A stretch of 64,000 nucleotides of DNA from Homarus americanus. Lineage: Eukaryota > Arthropoda > Malacostraca > Decapoda > Nephropidae. This document shows, in pieces, positions 1 to 14,863 of this stretch (the first letter of the stretch is position 1; every line of letters begins with the position of its first letter). The position numbers and the translations under genes were made by a program. A model generated the notes under the pieces. That model did not search any database, had not been told where the DNA came from, and saw only the letters and a list, made by a program, of their open reading frames with translations. The DNA lies in NCBI RefSeq assembly GCF_018991925.1, contig NW_024748870.1, positions 5,410,693-5,474,692 of the forward strand, given 5' to 3'.

Positions 1-18
1 CTTTTTAGCCACAGTTTT

Positions 19-30
19 AAATAATAATAC

Positions 31-81
<51 letters not shown>

Positions 82-92
82 TAATAATAATA
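19..92. repeat. (AAT)n microsatellite, interrupted
   Basis: The stretch is almost entirely TAA/AAT triplets, with a few ACT and ACA interruptions. It is a simple trinucleotide microsatellite that has begun to decay by point mutation. Confidence 0.95.
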
Positions 93-566
93 GAGATTAA
101 TAAGAGTATAACCCACAAGAATAACTACAATTATAAAAATGATAATAGTAATGGAAATATTGCCGCAGTTCAATAAACAACGAAAACTGATTATAATATA
201 TAATAAAATAATTAAATAATATAATATATATTAGTATTTACTAATAGCTGTTTTAACTATAGTAATATATTACACCTATCACTACTACAATTCCTTCTAC
301 AGATACTTACATTATACCCATTACTACTGATAATATAATATGATGATAATAATGCTGATAAATATCAACAAAAGTCAAAACATTCCTCATATGTAATACC
401 CAAAATATTTTTTTTAAAGTAAATGCGATGCTATAATTACTACTACTACTATTATTATTCTCAACAATGAAACTACAAATTTGAAACATAATTATCATTA
501 CTACTACTATCAAAAGTACTATTATGACAATTACTGTTAATAATATAAAAGTTACCACTCTCTCTG

Positions 567-570
<4 letters not shown>
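93..570. other. AT-rich non-coding DNA
   Basis: Nothing specific is seen apart from scattered ACT/ATT triplets near 437-510 that look like eroded trinucleotide repeat. Short frames here are low-complexity Ile/Asn/Ser and are not credible genes. Confidence 0.7.

Positions 571-660
<90 letters not shown>
571..660. repeat. (TA)n microsatellite, about 45 units
   Basis: A pure TA dinucleotide run. It can form slipped or cruciform structures. The apparent Tyr-Ile reading frames across it are artefacts of the dinucleotide. Confidence 0.98.
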
Positions 661-663
<3 letters not shown>

Positions 664-740
664 TGAAAATATTCAAGCGCATTTCAAGTCAAGGAACTCA
701 TATATATCCAACAAAATATCAAACACCCATAAAAAGCGAA

Positions 741-1015
741 GCCCTCACCCGCTCCTTCCTACCCCGGGTCCCTAGACACGCCCTACTCTGTGCCTTCCCA
801 ACCCTCCTACCCCTCACCCTTCCCATCCCCACCATCCCCTTGTCTCCCTTTCTTCGTATTAAACCCAGCACCCAACACCTACCCCCCTACTACGTCTGCC
901 TGGCCAAGCACCGTGGCGCGTGAGTCGAGGCGGGGTAAAGTGGAGACCGCTTGCTCCTCCTCTCACACCTTTCTCTCCCAGCTCACCGCCACCCCACACC
1001 AGATATAATCCCCAC
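741..1015. other. C-rich, pyrimidine-skewed patch
   Basis: This stretch is much richer in C (many CCC, CCT and CCA runs) than the AT-rich surroundings, and it includes one CpG-rich core near 905-950. A Pro/Ser-rich frame of 72 codons opens at 790 on the + strand, but it has no recognisable domain and its composition follows the CCT/CCC bias. It could be a minisatellite remnant or a non-coding exon. I see no decisive signal. Confidence 0.5.
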
Positions 1016-2600
1016 GGAAAATTTTACTCAATTTTATATACATTGTCACCGAGTTATTGAGAGGATTTATTTACTTGTCTATTTATGCGTTTATTTATAT
1101 ATTTATGCATCTATATTCTTGGTTATTTCATTATTTTTTTTATTCTGCTTTGTTTTGGGTATTCCATAACTTTTATATGCATACTGCTCCCCATTATCTC
1201 TATTCAATATATATGTGCATATATAATTTTAATTTTCTTGTATTGCCTGACGAACTATGGGAAGATAGGAGCCCTTAAACTTAAATTATTATTCTTATAC
1301 TTTGATGCCACTGTTGTTGATTCACTAGTTACTTGTACCCTACATAGATCAGCAAATGCTTCGGTGTGTATCCAAGATTGAAACCTTAAGTATCATGTGT
1401 ATAATTATGAATATTTTCTTCACTCACTCTGGTACAATGAAGTATGCTACCTGTATCATCATTATGTGTCAATTGCAAGCTTATATTAACTATTTTTTAT
1501 TTGCATTTCTACTGATAGTTAGTTAAGAGCACCAACTTTATGATAATGCAACAACATATAATTTCCTGTGTCTTTACTTTATAGAAAACTCTGCAATTTT
1601 ATTTATTTTTCTACATTAATGTATCAAATAAATACAAAACTGATACCATTGCTCAGGTGAGTAATTTGTAATGGAAATTTCTATTCACTTTAGAGTATGA
1701 GTATTATTTATATCACTAGAATTTTAAGAATCCAAATAGATGGAAATCTATATACTGTAGAAGTTAAGAACTGATCAGTGTCTTCTGAGCCAGCATTGTC
1801 CGAGAGAAATCATCTACTCGGGATGAAAGATTCGGAAAACAAAATTAGAATTATTATTAGTAGACGGTGATAGGACTCGGCTAATATGCTCTAGACAATA
1901 AAAGAGGAATAAAACGTAAGCAGTAAGGTATGTCACTGAATCAACGCCACGGGATAACTTTTTTCAGTCTCCAGCGTTAGAAAGTGTACTTGACTCCGAG
2001 ACAAAGGGATGCATCATTATATATACAGGTTCGTCTTGAATTTCTATTACGACCTCAAAATTCTTATAGCTAACAAAATTATTTTTACAATAAAATAATA
2101 GCAAAGGTAACATTAATAATAACAATAATTTATTTCTATTTATTTTCGATCTATGATAATCTCTGACAGTGATCTCACTTTCTACCTCATAAACCATCTT
2201 TTCTTATCGTAATTACTTGTTTGTATATTATTGACCCATAAGACATGCTAGTATACGTACTATTTTGTAATAATTTCAGTGTATTAGTGCTTGAAATTTT
2301 AAATAGCAATATATGTTGGCATATTTGACTCAAATATAATCTCCTTGGAAAATAATAGGGAATATTTATTCTTAGAAAATTCTCTATCTGGATTAAAATG
2401 TTAAATCAAGAGACACTGATCACATTTATCAAAGAGGCAAGGAAAAAGACTATACAGTATATATTGTTAGATAATAAATAACTATATAAGAAAGATAAAT
2501 GGAGGAAGAGAAGTAAAAAAGTGAGGGGAACATATAATCTAAATCAAAGGGCAGAAATTTCAAATAGAATCACAACAATAACCACTCCCATAAAACCAGA
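1016..2600. other. AT-rich non-coding DNA
   Basis: Around 1060-1160 the sequence is built from loosely repeated ATTT/TTTA tetramers. The rest is AT-rich with stops in all frames at short intervals. No gene, RNA or mobile-element signal was recognised. Confidence 0.65.
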
Positions 2601-2603
2601 TTT

Positions 2604-2755
2604 GCTTAAAAAGAATAGCAACAAAAGTCATAGGCCTAGAATTGACTTAAAGAGCATGGCAACAAACGCAGTCATATGAAGGGACTCGCTTATTAAAGAG
2701 CATGACAACAAACGCAGTCATAGGCCTAGAACTTAAAGAGTATAGCTCGATGCAA
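2604..2755 (+). repeat. Short tandem repeat, unit about 44 bp, about 3.5 copies
   Basis: Units share TTAAAGAGCATGRCAACAAA followed by CGCAGTCATA and, in two units, GGCCTAGAA. They lie near 2604, 2643 and 2694, with a partial unit at 2732. Spacing varies from about 38 to 51 bp, so units have gained and lost short segments. It is a small diverged minisatellite. Confidence 0.8.
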
Positions 2756-6240
<3,485 letters not shown>

Positions 6241-7245
6241 TAGGATATATAAGCAGGAATCCGTATAGCTCCTAACGTCATCCTTTAAGATTTATCAAAG
6301 TACTATCAACTGAACTACCTTACATGAGACTCAAGATAATTCACTGATAACATGAAATGGATTTGATAATTAAACAGCAAACTACCAGTAATACACCATT
6401 AAACTGAGACCTCTGATAATATTAGTAATAACACTCTTATCAAACTCAGGAAAGCCTTCACCGTCAACGAGAACATTACATCAACTACCATTTACTATAA
6501 GACCCTTAATATTCGTAAGAAATATTTATATATTCCATAGAACTGTCAATAACTTACAGGCTCAGCAGTACTTCCATAAACACTTACGATATTTTAGTGC
6601 TTCAAGAATATTTGATGATAAATATAATAATGTATATCGCGTGCCTACCATACAGTCTCATTATTATCCCTAAGGAAGTAATGTACGTGACAGAATCTAT
6701 CATATGTCGTCTTAAGCCATTGCTGTGTCTCCACGATTTCTGCCATGAACACCTGTCCTTCTATGTTCCTTACGAAACACGCGTCTCCTCCAGTATATCG
6801 TAACCCTCCACTGTAGCCTCTCTATAATTCGTAAGACATAATCTCGCTCCACATATCACTCTAGTTCACTGTTGTATCTGACTGATTCCTGTAACATATA
6901 TGTCTCCTACAAGATGCACAAGTCGTTTCCCTGTACCCCAGTCTCACCGTAGTACAATACCTATGATACTGCATGTCTTTTGATACCTCTTGTGACAGAC
7001 ACTGTAAATATCATTCCAGCCAGTTAGTGTATTAGCTGCACTTTGAGAGATTGGTGGACACTTGCACTAATTAATACTTTTACTTAATCTAACAAAGGAT
7101 ATTACCAACTTTTGGGTTATATACATCTTGAGGGAGTATTATTTGATCTCTCTATGGGGCAATAATATTTCTATTTTCTGTCTCTTGTAATTTATGTTTA
7201 TGGTGTATGTTTTCCATCCTGTTTACTGAAAGAATAACACTTAAC
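6241..7245. other. Non-coding DNA, pyrimidine-leaning, possibly decayed tandem repeat
   Basis: Between about 6700 and 7000 the + strand is richer in C and T and repeatedly carries CTCC, CCAC and GTCTC words at irregular spacing. This suggests a very old minisatellite, but I could not fix a unit length. The 68-codon frame at 6597-6803 has no recognisable domain. Confidence 0.35.
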
Positions 7246-9121
7246 AACACACACACAGACAGATACACACATAAACAAACATGATATCAAGCATGACTTT
7301 CATAATTCGCGTACTGAGTAAAAAGAATTTATACTGTATTCATTTTCCAAAGCATCACACATTAAGAAAAAAAGTACACAACACAGAACAGGTGTATGAT
7401 GATTTTGTTTTGTTTTATGTGTAGTTTGTTCTGGTAAAGCATCAAATAACTACTAGAATTTAATACTGAATGAAGACGTGTAAGGATTAATCATGCTAAT
7501 AAACTAGATATTTGCTCTCCGTAACACTTGGCCTCCACCAGTCGTGGCTTGATGCTGATAGTGATCATATGTTACACTGTCAATGACTTTCAGAGCATTG
7601 AAAGAAAAAAAGAGAGAGAAATAACAGGAAAAATCATAGTACAATCTCCTGAAGGGGTGTTGAAGAGAATTAATATTTCCAGTATGAGGTCAATAAATGT
7701 GTAATAATAAGATAAATTATAAGACTGTTGATCAAAATTGTTTGCTATAGTTTTAACTTCTCTAAAGACATATGTGAGGTTGAAACATTATAGAGAGGTT
7801 TAGTGCTTGGTAGGCAAGGAGGAATATAACTAATGGGACAGTTTGGACACTGATAACGCCATAAAAGTATCAACTCTTTTTGACCCGCCGGGAAATGCTG
7901 TGCTTCTGTGAAATGCTCAGTAATTTCAACTTTGCAGAACACTTTTGTTCAGGACACATTGTAGAAAATAATGAGTCAGGTATTCGTTCTTTTATTCTCG
8001 TTTTAATTTACAACTTTCATTATGCAAAGTTTTGTTCTTCATGGAGGTAAGCAGATCATTACCTCCTAACTATTTTACAGCTAACTATCTACAGCTACCT
8101 AAGTACTTATCAATAGGCCTAATTAATAATATATAACCTATCAAGATTCTTAGACAGAAAATTTAGTTTTGTTTACAACTAGGCAGTAACAATTCTAACA
8201 GATGCCACTGAAGCATCATCAATAATATTTCAAGTTCATTGGGCAAGATCACTTTAATGCTGTGTATAAATTTATAAACATGCATATTTGAATTTAGTTT
8301 AATTTATATTAATTTGTATTAAGAGAAGCTGTTAAGTTTCTTCAGTAAATTAGTCGATAACGTTGTGGGTGTTTGGGTGATCGGATCGTGTTAATAATAT
8401 TTTCTAAGACCATCATCACTTTTAATGCAAAACAAAATGACCAATAATTGACCCTTGTGTGATGTGCTTCATATGCTGTCAAGGGCTTTAATATTGGGGT
8501 ATATTAATCAAATTTCTCCACTAGAGATGAACATTATGACAACCTTCAGAAAACCAAATGATAATGTAAAAAAAAACTCTAACGAGACAATTGTATGATT
8601 ATATGAATTTAAGAGATGTTCATTTTATTTTATTTTTTTTCGGAGAGATAATGAACTTTATCCACTATGAAATGTTATGAGTATTTTAACAACTTGTTCA
8701 GTCTAATATGATCATCATTCAGATTTTTTTCTTAAATTAATGGCAATCTATTAAAAAACACAGTTTTGGATACATCCACGCATCTGACACTATAGGTACG
8801 GGATTACAATATGGTGTGACTGTTAACTGGTGTATTGTATATGGAGTAGATAAATTTATGAATTTCTTCTCTTTTTCCTGAAATACAGTTCTAATGGAAT
8901 ATATCGTTCGTTTAAGAGACCAAAAGTACTTCTTGCTTATCTTATAATTATAATTGGTAATAAAGATATACATAAATTTATAAAACTACAGTATACTAAT
9001 CTAAATCTTCAGAATCAATATGAATACATAAGGTTATTAACTAACTGCTTATATTTGAGAAAGAAAACTCGTCACTGATACTTTTTTTTCGCATGTTAAG
9101 ACAATTTGGAGTATATATACA

Positions 9122-9122
<1 letters not shown>
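7246..9122. other. AT-rich non-coding DNA
   Basis: A short impure CA-rich stretch (7246-7280) opens this interval. The rest is AT-rich with short homopolymers. Reading frames of 65-78 codons on the - strand (7745-7942, 8737-8973) show no known motif and are at the length expected by chance in AT-rich DNA of this size. Confidence 0.6.

Positions 9123-9214
<92 letters not shown>
9123..9214. repeat. (TA)n microsatellite, about 46 units
   Basis: A pure TA run. Confidence 0.98.
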
Positions 9215-9218
<4 letters not shown>

Positions 9219-9378
9219 CACATTAAATAGGGATAATTGTCTAGTACCGATAACTTATATGTATTTCTTTTTGTCGAACTTCCGACTGGCCAAAGACGAT
9301 CATGTATATCATCAAAATGCTAATAAATTAATTTGGCTACCTTATGTTGGTAAATGATGTCTTCAATGAAAAGAAGCA

Positions 9379-9453
9379 GTGTGTGTGTGTATGTGTTTGT
9401 GTATATAATCCTGGAGACCCTGCACACACACACACTCACACACACACACACAC
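9379..9453. repeat. Facing (GT)n and (AC)n arrays
   Basis: A GT-rich array at 9379-9403 is followed after 18 bp by an AC array at 9422-9453 with one CTC break. Since GT pairs with AC, the two arrays form an imperfect inverted repeat able to fold into a hairpin. It looks like two neighbouring dinucleotide microsatellites of opposite phase. Confidence 0.9.
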
Positions 9454-9609
9454 TGTAGGACAAGCTTTCATAGGTACTAACAAGGGTCATCAGAGGTCGA
9501 CACAGGAACACACACAAAGCCCACCTGAGGGAGGCCAAGCCGGGCTGCTACAATATCACCCGCTTATCGCCCTGATTGTCTGACATGAGAACACTGATTG
9601 ACTAACAGC

Positions 9610-10040
9610 GAATCTGATTGACAAATGGGTGTTTTGTGTCAAAGTTGTATTCTTTGGGAGAGTGCTGGCTTAGTAGGAGAGTTTCAGATTTAGCCTTCTC
9701 TGTGAAAAAAAAATACTTGGGTCTGTGTTCTGTGGCAAAGGGAAATTACCTCAGTATGTGGTCTGAATTAAAAAAGACGTTACCCGAGTGTATGGTCTGT
9801 TAAAAAGAAGGTAAGTCAGTCTGTGTATTTTGATAAAAGTAGATTACTTCAGCCTGATCTCCATATTATAGGAAGAGGTTACATCAGCCTGCACTGCGTC
9901 ATAACAATAAGTTGCCCCAGTCTCTGTAGGGATGTCTGTATTCTGTGACGGAAGGAGTTTACATAAATATATTGTTTATGGCAGAGAGAAATTATCTTAG
10001 TCTATGTTCTGCAGTAGAGAGTTGAAATCTCATTCTGTTC
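9610..10040 (+). repeat. Degenerate minisatellite, unit about 34 bp
   Basis: A motif close to GTCTGTGTTCTGTGGCAAAG, followed by a short A-rich stretch and TTACCTCA, recurs near 9720, 9755, 9789, 9820, 9855, 9890, 9925 and 9999 at about 31-36 bp spacing. Units have diverged strongly, and one has a 14-bp insertion. A + strand frame of 61 codons (9618-9803) only reflects the array. Confidence 0.75.
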
Positions 10041-10372
10041 CCTGTGATATATTTGCAATTAAAATTCTATATGGTAAACAACCATCATGCACAACTCACA
10101 AGTTCATTACTCAGACAAATGTTCAGATTTTTGTGTTTCACAATGACATGACATATAACTCCCCTGCGCCTGTGTATGCTGTATGGTCTCTCTTATCAGT
10201 ATTACTCTTCAATAACATTTTATTTGCCTTCGAAGATTATAAAACTGGCATGAACAGTCTTGCTATACGTACGACAACTGAATATTTTATCAGTACGTAT
10301 AGCAAGATAGTTTATACACATAGACTACAAGTATCAATAAAACTGAGAGACGTTTTCTTGTTGGTTTTGTAA
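10004..10372 (+). other. 122-codon open frame, function unknown, probably spurious
   Basis: This is the longest frame in the window that is not a microsatellite shadow. It starts within the last unit of the upstream minisatellite and runs through the 15-bp hairpin at 10258-10307. The predicted product has no recognisable domain, no clear signal peptide and a composition (Ile, Phe, Ser, Thr, Tyr) typical of translated AT-rich DNA. No splice signals of quality frame it. I consider it more likely a chance frame than an exon. Confidence 0.1.
10258..10307. other. Perfect 15-bp inverted repeat (hairpin)
   Basis: TCTTGCTATACGTAC at 10258-10272 is exactly complementary to GTACGTATAGCAAGA at 10293-10307, with a 20-nt loop. 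It lies in ordinary sequence, not in a microsatellite. No U-tract follows, so it is not a terminator-like site. It may be the remains of a small palindromic element or a chance structure. Confidence 0.9.
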
Positions 10373-11120
10373 TCGTGGTTCTCAGACACTTCAAGTTTAG
10401 CAAAAGATTCTTAAAAGTTCTGGAAGGTGTAGATATATACAATGGTGATGGAGAATGTTTTTGGGGGGAGTTTTAATGAACATTTCTTCTTTCTATTACG
10501 CAGATGTTTTTCGAAAAGACTGAAATCATAAAATAAAAAAAAGTGTACATAGGACTTATTGCTGACTCTTTTGATCTGTAAATGCCTTTCATATTCACAT
10601 AAACATAATACAATAATAGCAAATGGATTATATGGAGTTTTTTTAATTGACCAAAATCTTCTTCGCTAAACAAAAAATTTAAATCCGGAAATGAAAACAG
10701 ATTAATAACTAAATGTTTTTATTGTACCCACTCCTACACAGTTTCCACACCTAAAAGACAAAACGAATAAAAATCACCAAAATATTATATAGTTATAGTC
10801 TGATAATGATAAAAAATAAACAAAAACGATAGAAATCATAAAAGTTATAATAAATTGATGATAAAAACGCACCCAATAGCAATAAATTAAGATGTAAATA
10901 CAGATAAGAGGAGTACAAGCAATAATAAATAATAAACTGATGACTTCTTAACACACACACAAGAGCCTCAGTCTAAAATATAATAAAAGATCAATATTGA
11001 ACCACCGTATGTATACCAAGTTCAATTCCGTCGACCAGAAACACAGGAATGGTGTATGTAGGTCGTAGAAAGAATCGCAAACATAAAACTTGTAGAAACA
11101 ATAAATTCTTGATGTGACAG
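10373..11120. other. AT-rich non-coding DNA
   Basis: No gene or repeat is supported. The stretch is A-rich on the + strand between about 10740 and 10980. Confidence 0.65.
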
Positions 11121-11165
11121 TAATAATAGTGATAATGATAATAATAATAATAATAACAATAACGA
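11121..11165. repeat. (AAT)n microsatellite with GAT variants
   Basis: TAATAATAGTGATAATGATA is followed by pure AAT triplets. It is a short, interrupted trinucleotide array. Confidence 0.9.
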
Positions 11166-11478
11166 CAAAATTAGCAAATACTGATATAATGTTAGTAAAG
11201 TAAAGGACGAAAGCAACTTATATAATAATGATGAGGATGAAAGTCGTCGTAGACCTGTTTGAATCTCTTAGGAAACAGTGACATTAATGGGTCTCCGGCA
11301 TCAACTTGAGGAGCAAGGGTGACACAGCTCAATTCTCTCGACACTAGGTAGTAAGCAGTTGCCTCGATAAGTGATATATGGTGTACATCATCTTGAAGAC
11401 AACCGTAATTCTGTATCGCTTGACACACTGAAACTTATGACGGGTGAATGATATTATGGTAAAATATTGTTCTTGATA
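11166..11478. other. Non-coding DNA
   Basis: A - strand frame of 78 codons (11192-11428) covers most of this interval. It has no recognisable domain or flanking splice signal, so nothing else is supported. Confidence 0.55.
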
Positions 11479-11504
11479 TAATAATAATAATAATAATAAT
11501 AATA
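11479..11504. repeat. (AAT)n microsatellite, about 9 units
   Basis: A pure AAT array of about 26 bp. Confidence 0.95.
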
Positions 11505-12261
11505 CATGGAACGCTGATGTCGACCATTTTGCAATTATACAAGTTTATAATAATTTATTGTACAGTAGGAGGTATAATCTTATTGTTCATTTACCCAATA
11601 ACATCCATATGCCTTAAAGTTCCATTACAGCTCTATACGAAAACATGACCCAAGTACCCGGCAAGCTAGGAGCCAGTAATAAGGAATTCGGTCATATTGA
11701 CAGAGACTCTTCATTAATATTAACTTGGAAATAAGCAGTATTACTTAATTCAAGTTTCATGTAACGAGGGTTACTTAGTTAGTTACTTTCAAGTTATCTT
11801 AATAATTTAATGAAATATAGATTAACTAAAGCATAAAAGAAAATTTTTAAGGTATCATTGCTAAGTAACAAACACTGACACAGGTATCAGTCTGACCAAT
11901 GGAACCAGGAGGGAAGAGTAAGGTAAAATATGATTTAGTACTCTGTTCTCCTTACACTTATTGTTACTTGTAAGAAAGACTTCACTAACTTAGAAACCAA
12001 CACCACCATTGAAGATGAAGTAATCAGGATCATTTTCATCTCGACAAGTTGTATAAACAGATTTCTCAGAAGAAATATACAGTATATAAGATTAATCTGG
12101 GGTCCGCACATAACACTATACTGGAATCTATATGATAACAACTGGTGGTATTGCCTTAAAAGAAAGTCTAGATACTGGATACCACTTGACCCTGACTTCA
12201 GGAAGACAATGTTTACAGTGAGGGGAGCGTCATTTTTATAGCTGGCCATAGACATACTATA
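11505..12261. other. AT-rich non-coding DNA
   Basis: A 106-codon - strand frame (11935-12255) is hydrophobic in its second half (Leu, Ile, Val, Met) but matches no family I know. Its composition is explained by AT-rich DNA. Nothing else was seen. Confidence 0.5.
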
Positions 12262-12284
12262 CCCCCCCCCCCTTCTCTCTCTCT
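12262..12284. repeat. C11 homopolymer followed by (CT)n
   Basis: Eleven C residues are followed by TTCTCTCTCTCT. This is a small polypyrimidine tract upstream of the candidate promoter below. Confidence 0.95.
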
Positions 12285-12503
12285 GGTGACTATGCTACTT
12301 CTTGTACAATTTACTAATTCTAACCTGTATGTTGTCTACTTTCTCTATTTCTTGTTCACAATGCGATTCCCTGTGTAATTACAGCATATGTTCCTCCTCC
12401 CAACAACTCTCTCTACCATTACAGATGGAACAGCATTGTATTAACTTCCTTCGTAAACGAGTGTTATTATTATTTAAAACTCTTTCACGTGATCTCTCTC
12501 CCA

Positions 12504-12537
12504 TATATAAGTACACTCCGTCAGCAGCACCTCACGA
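12504..12537 (+). promoter_or_regulatory. Candidate TATA-box core promoter
   Basis: TATATAAG at 12504-12511 is a near-consensus TATA box. A TCA triplet whose A is at 12534 lies exactly 30 bp downstream of the first T, the usual TATA-to-initiator spacing in arthropods. It is only a partial match to the TCAKTY initiator. The DNA after the box changes from AT-rich to GC-richer, and a start codon in a signal-peptide-like frame follows at 12575. With TATA-like words common in this AT-rich window, this remains a candidate. Confidence 0.25.
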
Positions 12538-12574
12538 GCCACACTCCTTGTGTTGTGCAGGGCCCCTTCCCCTC

Positions 12575-12634
12575 ATGCCCTCTCGTCTCTGTGTGCTCCT
12601 CGTCATAATGTTATTCTCATCGTTTATAATTTAG
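12575..12634 (+). CDS. Candidate first exon encoding a signal-peptide-like segment (19 aa to the first stop)
   Basis: From the ATG at 12575 the frame reads Met-Pro-Ser-Arg followed by a strongly hydrophobic core (Leu-Cys-Val-Leu-Leu-Val-Ile-Met-Leu-Phe) and then Ser-Ser-Phe-Ile-Ile before a stop. That layout (short basic start, hydrophobic core, small residues) resembles a secretory signal peptide. The ATG is about 41 nt after the predicted start site of the upstream TATA promoter. TATA-driven genes with a tiny first exon carrying the signal peptide are common for arthropod cuticle and antimicrobial-peptide genes. The weakness is that no good GT donor precedes the stop and no downstream exon was recognised. 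It is equally possible that CAG at 12558-12560 is a splice acceptor and the frame is chance. Confidence 0.15.
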   Translation: MPSRLCVLLVIMLFSSFII

Positions 12635-13433
12635 GTTCCGAATGCATTATGATGATTGAAACTATACAAACATTTTACAAAACATTTCTACTCTTCTGTA
12701 GTGACTAACATAATTAGATTACACTTTGGGTTTTGCTCTGAAACACATTTTAAGTATATAAAAGTCATATTTGCATCGCATAATGTTAAAACAGGGCACG
12801 CGATATATTCACATTCATATATAATGTAATCCTTGAAATTCTTATTGTAACAGCGGAGTCATATTATCTTTGTTTTAGGGCAAACTATAACCTGTTCTTG
12901 TAGTAAATATATGAAGAAAAATCGACATAATTCTTTAGGGTATACATACAGTTACTGAACAGATTTATCAACACGACCTCTAACATCAGTCATCGTCTTA
13001 CACTAACAAAGATCTTCCAATCACAATGTAAAATATGTAAATTGATTTATTAATATTGGATATTTGTGCTTCATATTTTTGTATCTACCTGTTCATTTGT
13101 TAATTTATTCATTGTTATTTGTAAGACATTCATCCTCCTGAGCTTACGACGAAAGACGTCAAACCTTATTCATGGCTGTGTGTGTGAAGGGATGGTGGAA
13201 GGGTGCCGCACACTCTTGGCTGAGGTGAGAGGCAGCGTTAGTCAGGCATTGAAGTGGGAAGACTAAAGAGATTGACGGGAGCAAAAATATAGTGCAACTT
13301 TAATAGCCAAAGGAAATATATATATTTTTTGAGGTTATAGAGATTTAAGAGGGGAAGAATCTAGTAAGTTATATAGCAGCAACACCGATTATTATAAGGA
13401 CTTAAGTATAAAGTATATATGCAATACTTACGT
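12635..13433. other. AT-rich non-coding DNA
   Basis: No gene is supported. A 66-codon + frame at 13066-13266 has no domain. A 90-bp stretch near 13170-13260 is GC-richer than its surroundings without other signals. Confidence 0.6.
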
Positions 13434-13607
13434 ATTCAAGTGCAGTGCTCAGGAATTCAAGTGCAGTGCTCAGTTATTCAAGTGCAGTGCTCAGATAGTC
13501 AAGCACATTACGCAGGCATTTAGGCACTGCACTCAGGTATTCAAGCACCGTACTCGGGTATTCAAGTAATGCACTCAGGTATTCAAGCATCGTCTCAGGT
13601 TTTCAAG
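13434..13607 (+). repeat. 21-bp minisatellite, 8-9 copies
   Basis: Units of consensus ATTCAAGTGCAGTGCTCAGG plus one base start at 13434, 13455, 13476, 13497, 13518, 13539, 13560, 13581 and 13601. The period is exactly 21 bp for the first eight. The first three are nearly identical, and the later ones diverge (for example GCACTGCACTCAGGT). The unit is a multiple of three, but stops occur and I see no coding use. Confidence 0.95.
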
Positions 13608-14769
13608 AATTAATAATTACTTGATCAGATAAATAAAGCTCCTATTGTGGTAACGTGAGGCTTTACAACATCATATTTCGTCGAACTATATTTCCAAGCC
13701 TTGAGCAAAGCCTTGAAGGGTCCGCCCATAGTGACCAAAACATTTATGCTTATTAATTATTAGAAAAATACGAACTTCTACACCTCGATTTTCTAATACA
13801 CCCTCTTGATCCTTTGCGACAGTATGTTAGAACTTCCACACACATCTTAAATTTATTGTACGTGTCATTTCGAGCATCGTCGTTTTGTTTTTTCTGACAT
13901 TCAAGTATCGGTTGACATATAATTCTCATGTGGAAACCATTGTCAAATCATCAATTTCCGCCATAATTCGCTCGTAATATCGTATACATTTACCTCAGAA
14001 CTCCCGTAAATCTTCTTGTTATTCAAGTCGTAGATCTCAACCAACACGTTCAATAGACAAGATAATGAGGTCTTTACACGGCACGAGTTCATATAACAAC
14101 AGTATTCATAATGTTCTCACTTTCATCTGTTTATCCACTCAATGAATTTTCAAATGTGAATGAAGTTGATTAAGAATTCTGCTCTTTTGGACCACCTCAG
14201 ACCTCTCACTTACTACCTCATCCTTACACGGCTTCCCCTGCATCGGTCACACAAACATGTATGAAATAAATATTGGAAAATCCTTTTTATTAACTTGTAT
14301 CGTTTATACACAATATTCTCCTAAATGGTTCTTCTCTTATGCACTCTTTGGCTTGTGAAGTATTATACACAATGCTTAGTCTTCTACGTTATTTTATTTA
14401 CGTTTAATTATTCTTGTTTATGTGTGTTTGAATTTCCAATTGCAAGGACTATCAGAGCTGACCCTAAATCATTCACGTTGCAGAAAATCCCCAGCTCTAG
14501 GAGATGAACACGTCCAACATGTCCAGCTCTGGTAGGCTGAAATTTATACCACTTCCGGTTTTGGTAGAATTAAGTGCAATCTCGTGTAGATTAGTCTTAA
14601 CAAACCTTTTTTTGTGATAGATGGATCAATATCTACTGACTGTTCAACTTCTATGGATAAAAGTTCACAAACCTTACAAAATCATCCATACGTTTCCTCA
14701 CACGACGATCTCCCCTGTCTGATACGTATTTTACACACCAAAAGGTGGACACAAATAAAGTAATGTTGA

Positions 14770-14772
<3 letters not shown>
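13608..14772. other. Non-coding DNA
   Basis: Mixed composition with no recognisable gene. A 60-codon + frame (14325-14507) is hydrophobic at its start but has no supporting signals. Confidence 0.6.

Positions 14773-14859
<87 letters not shown>
14773..14859. repeat. (TA)n microsatellite, about 43 units
   Basis: A pure TA run followed by T-rich ATTT-like DNA, the same flank type as the arrays at 3793 and 3913. Confidence 0.98.
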
Positions 14860-14863
<4 letters not shown>

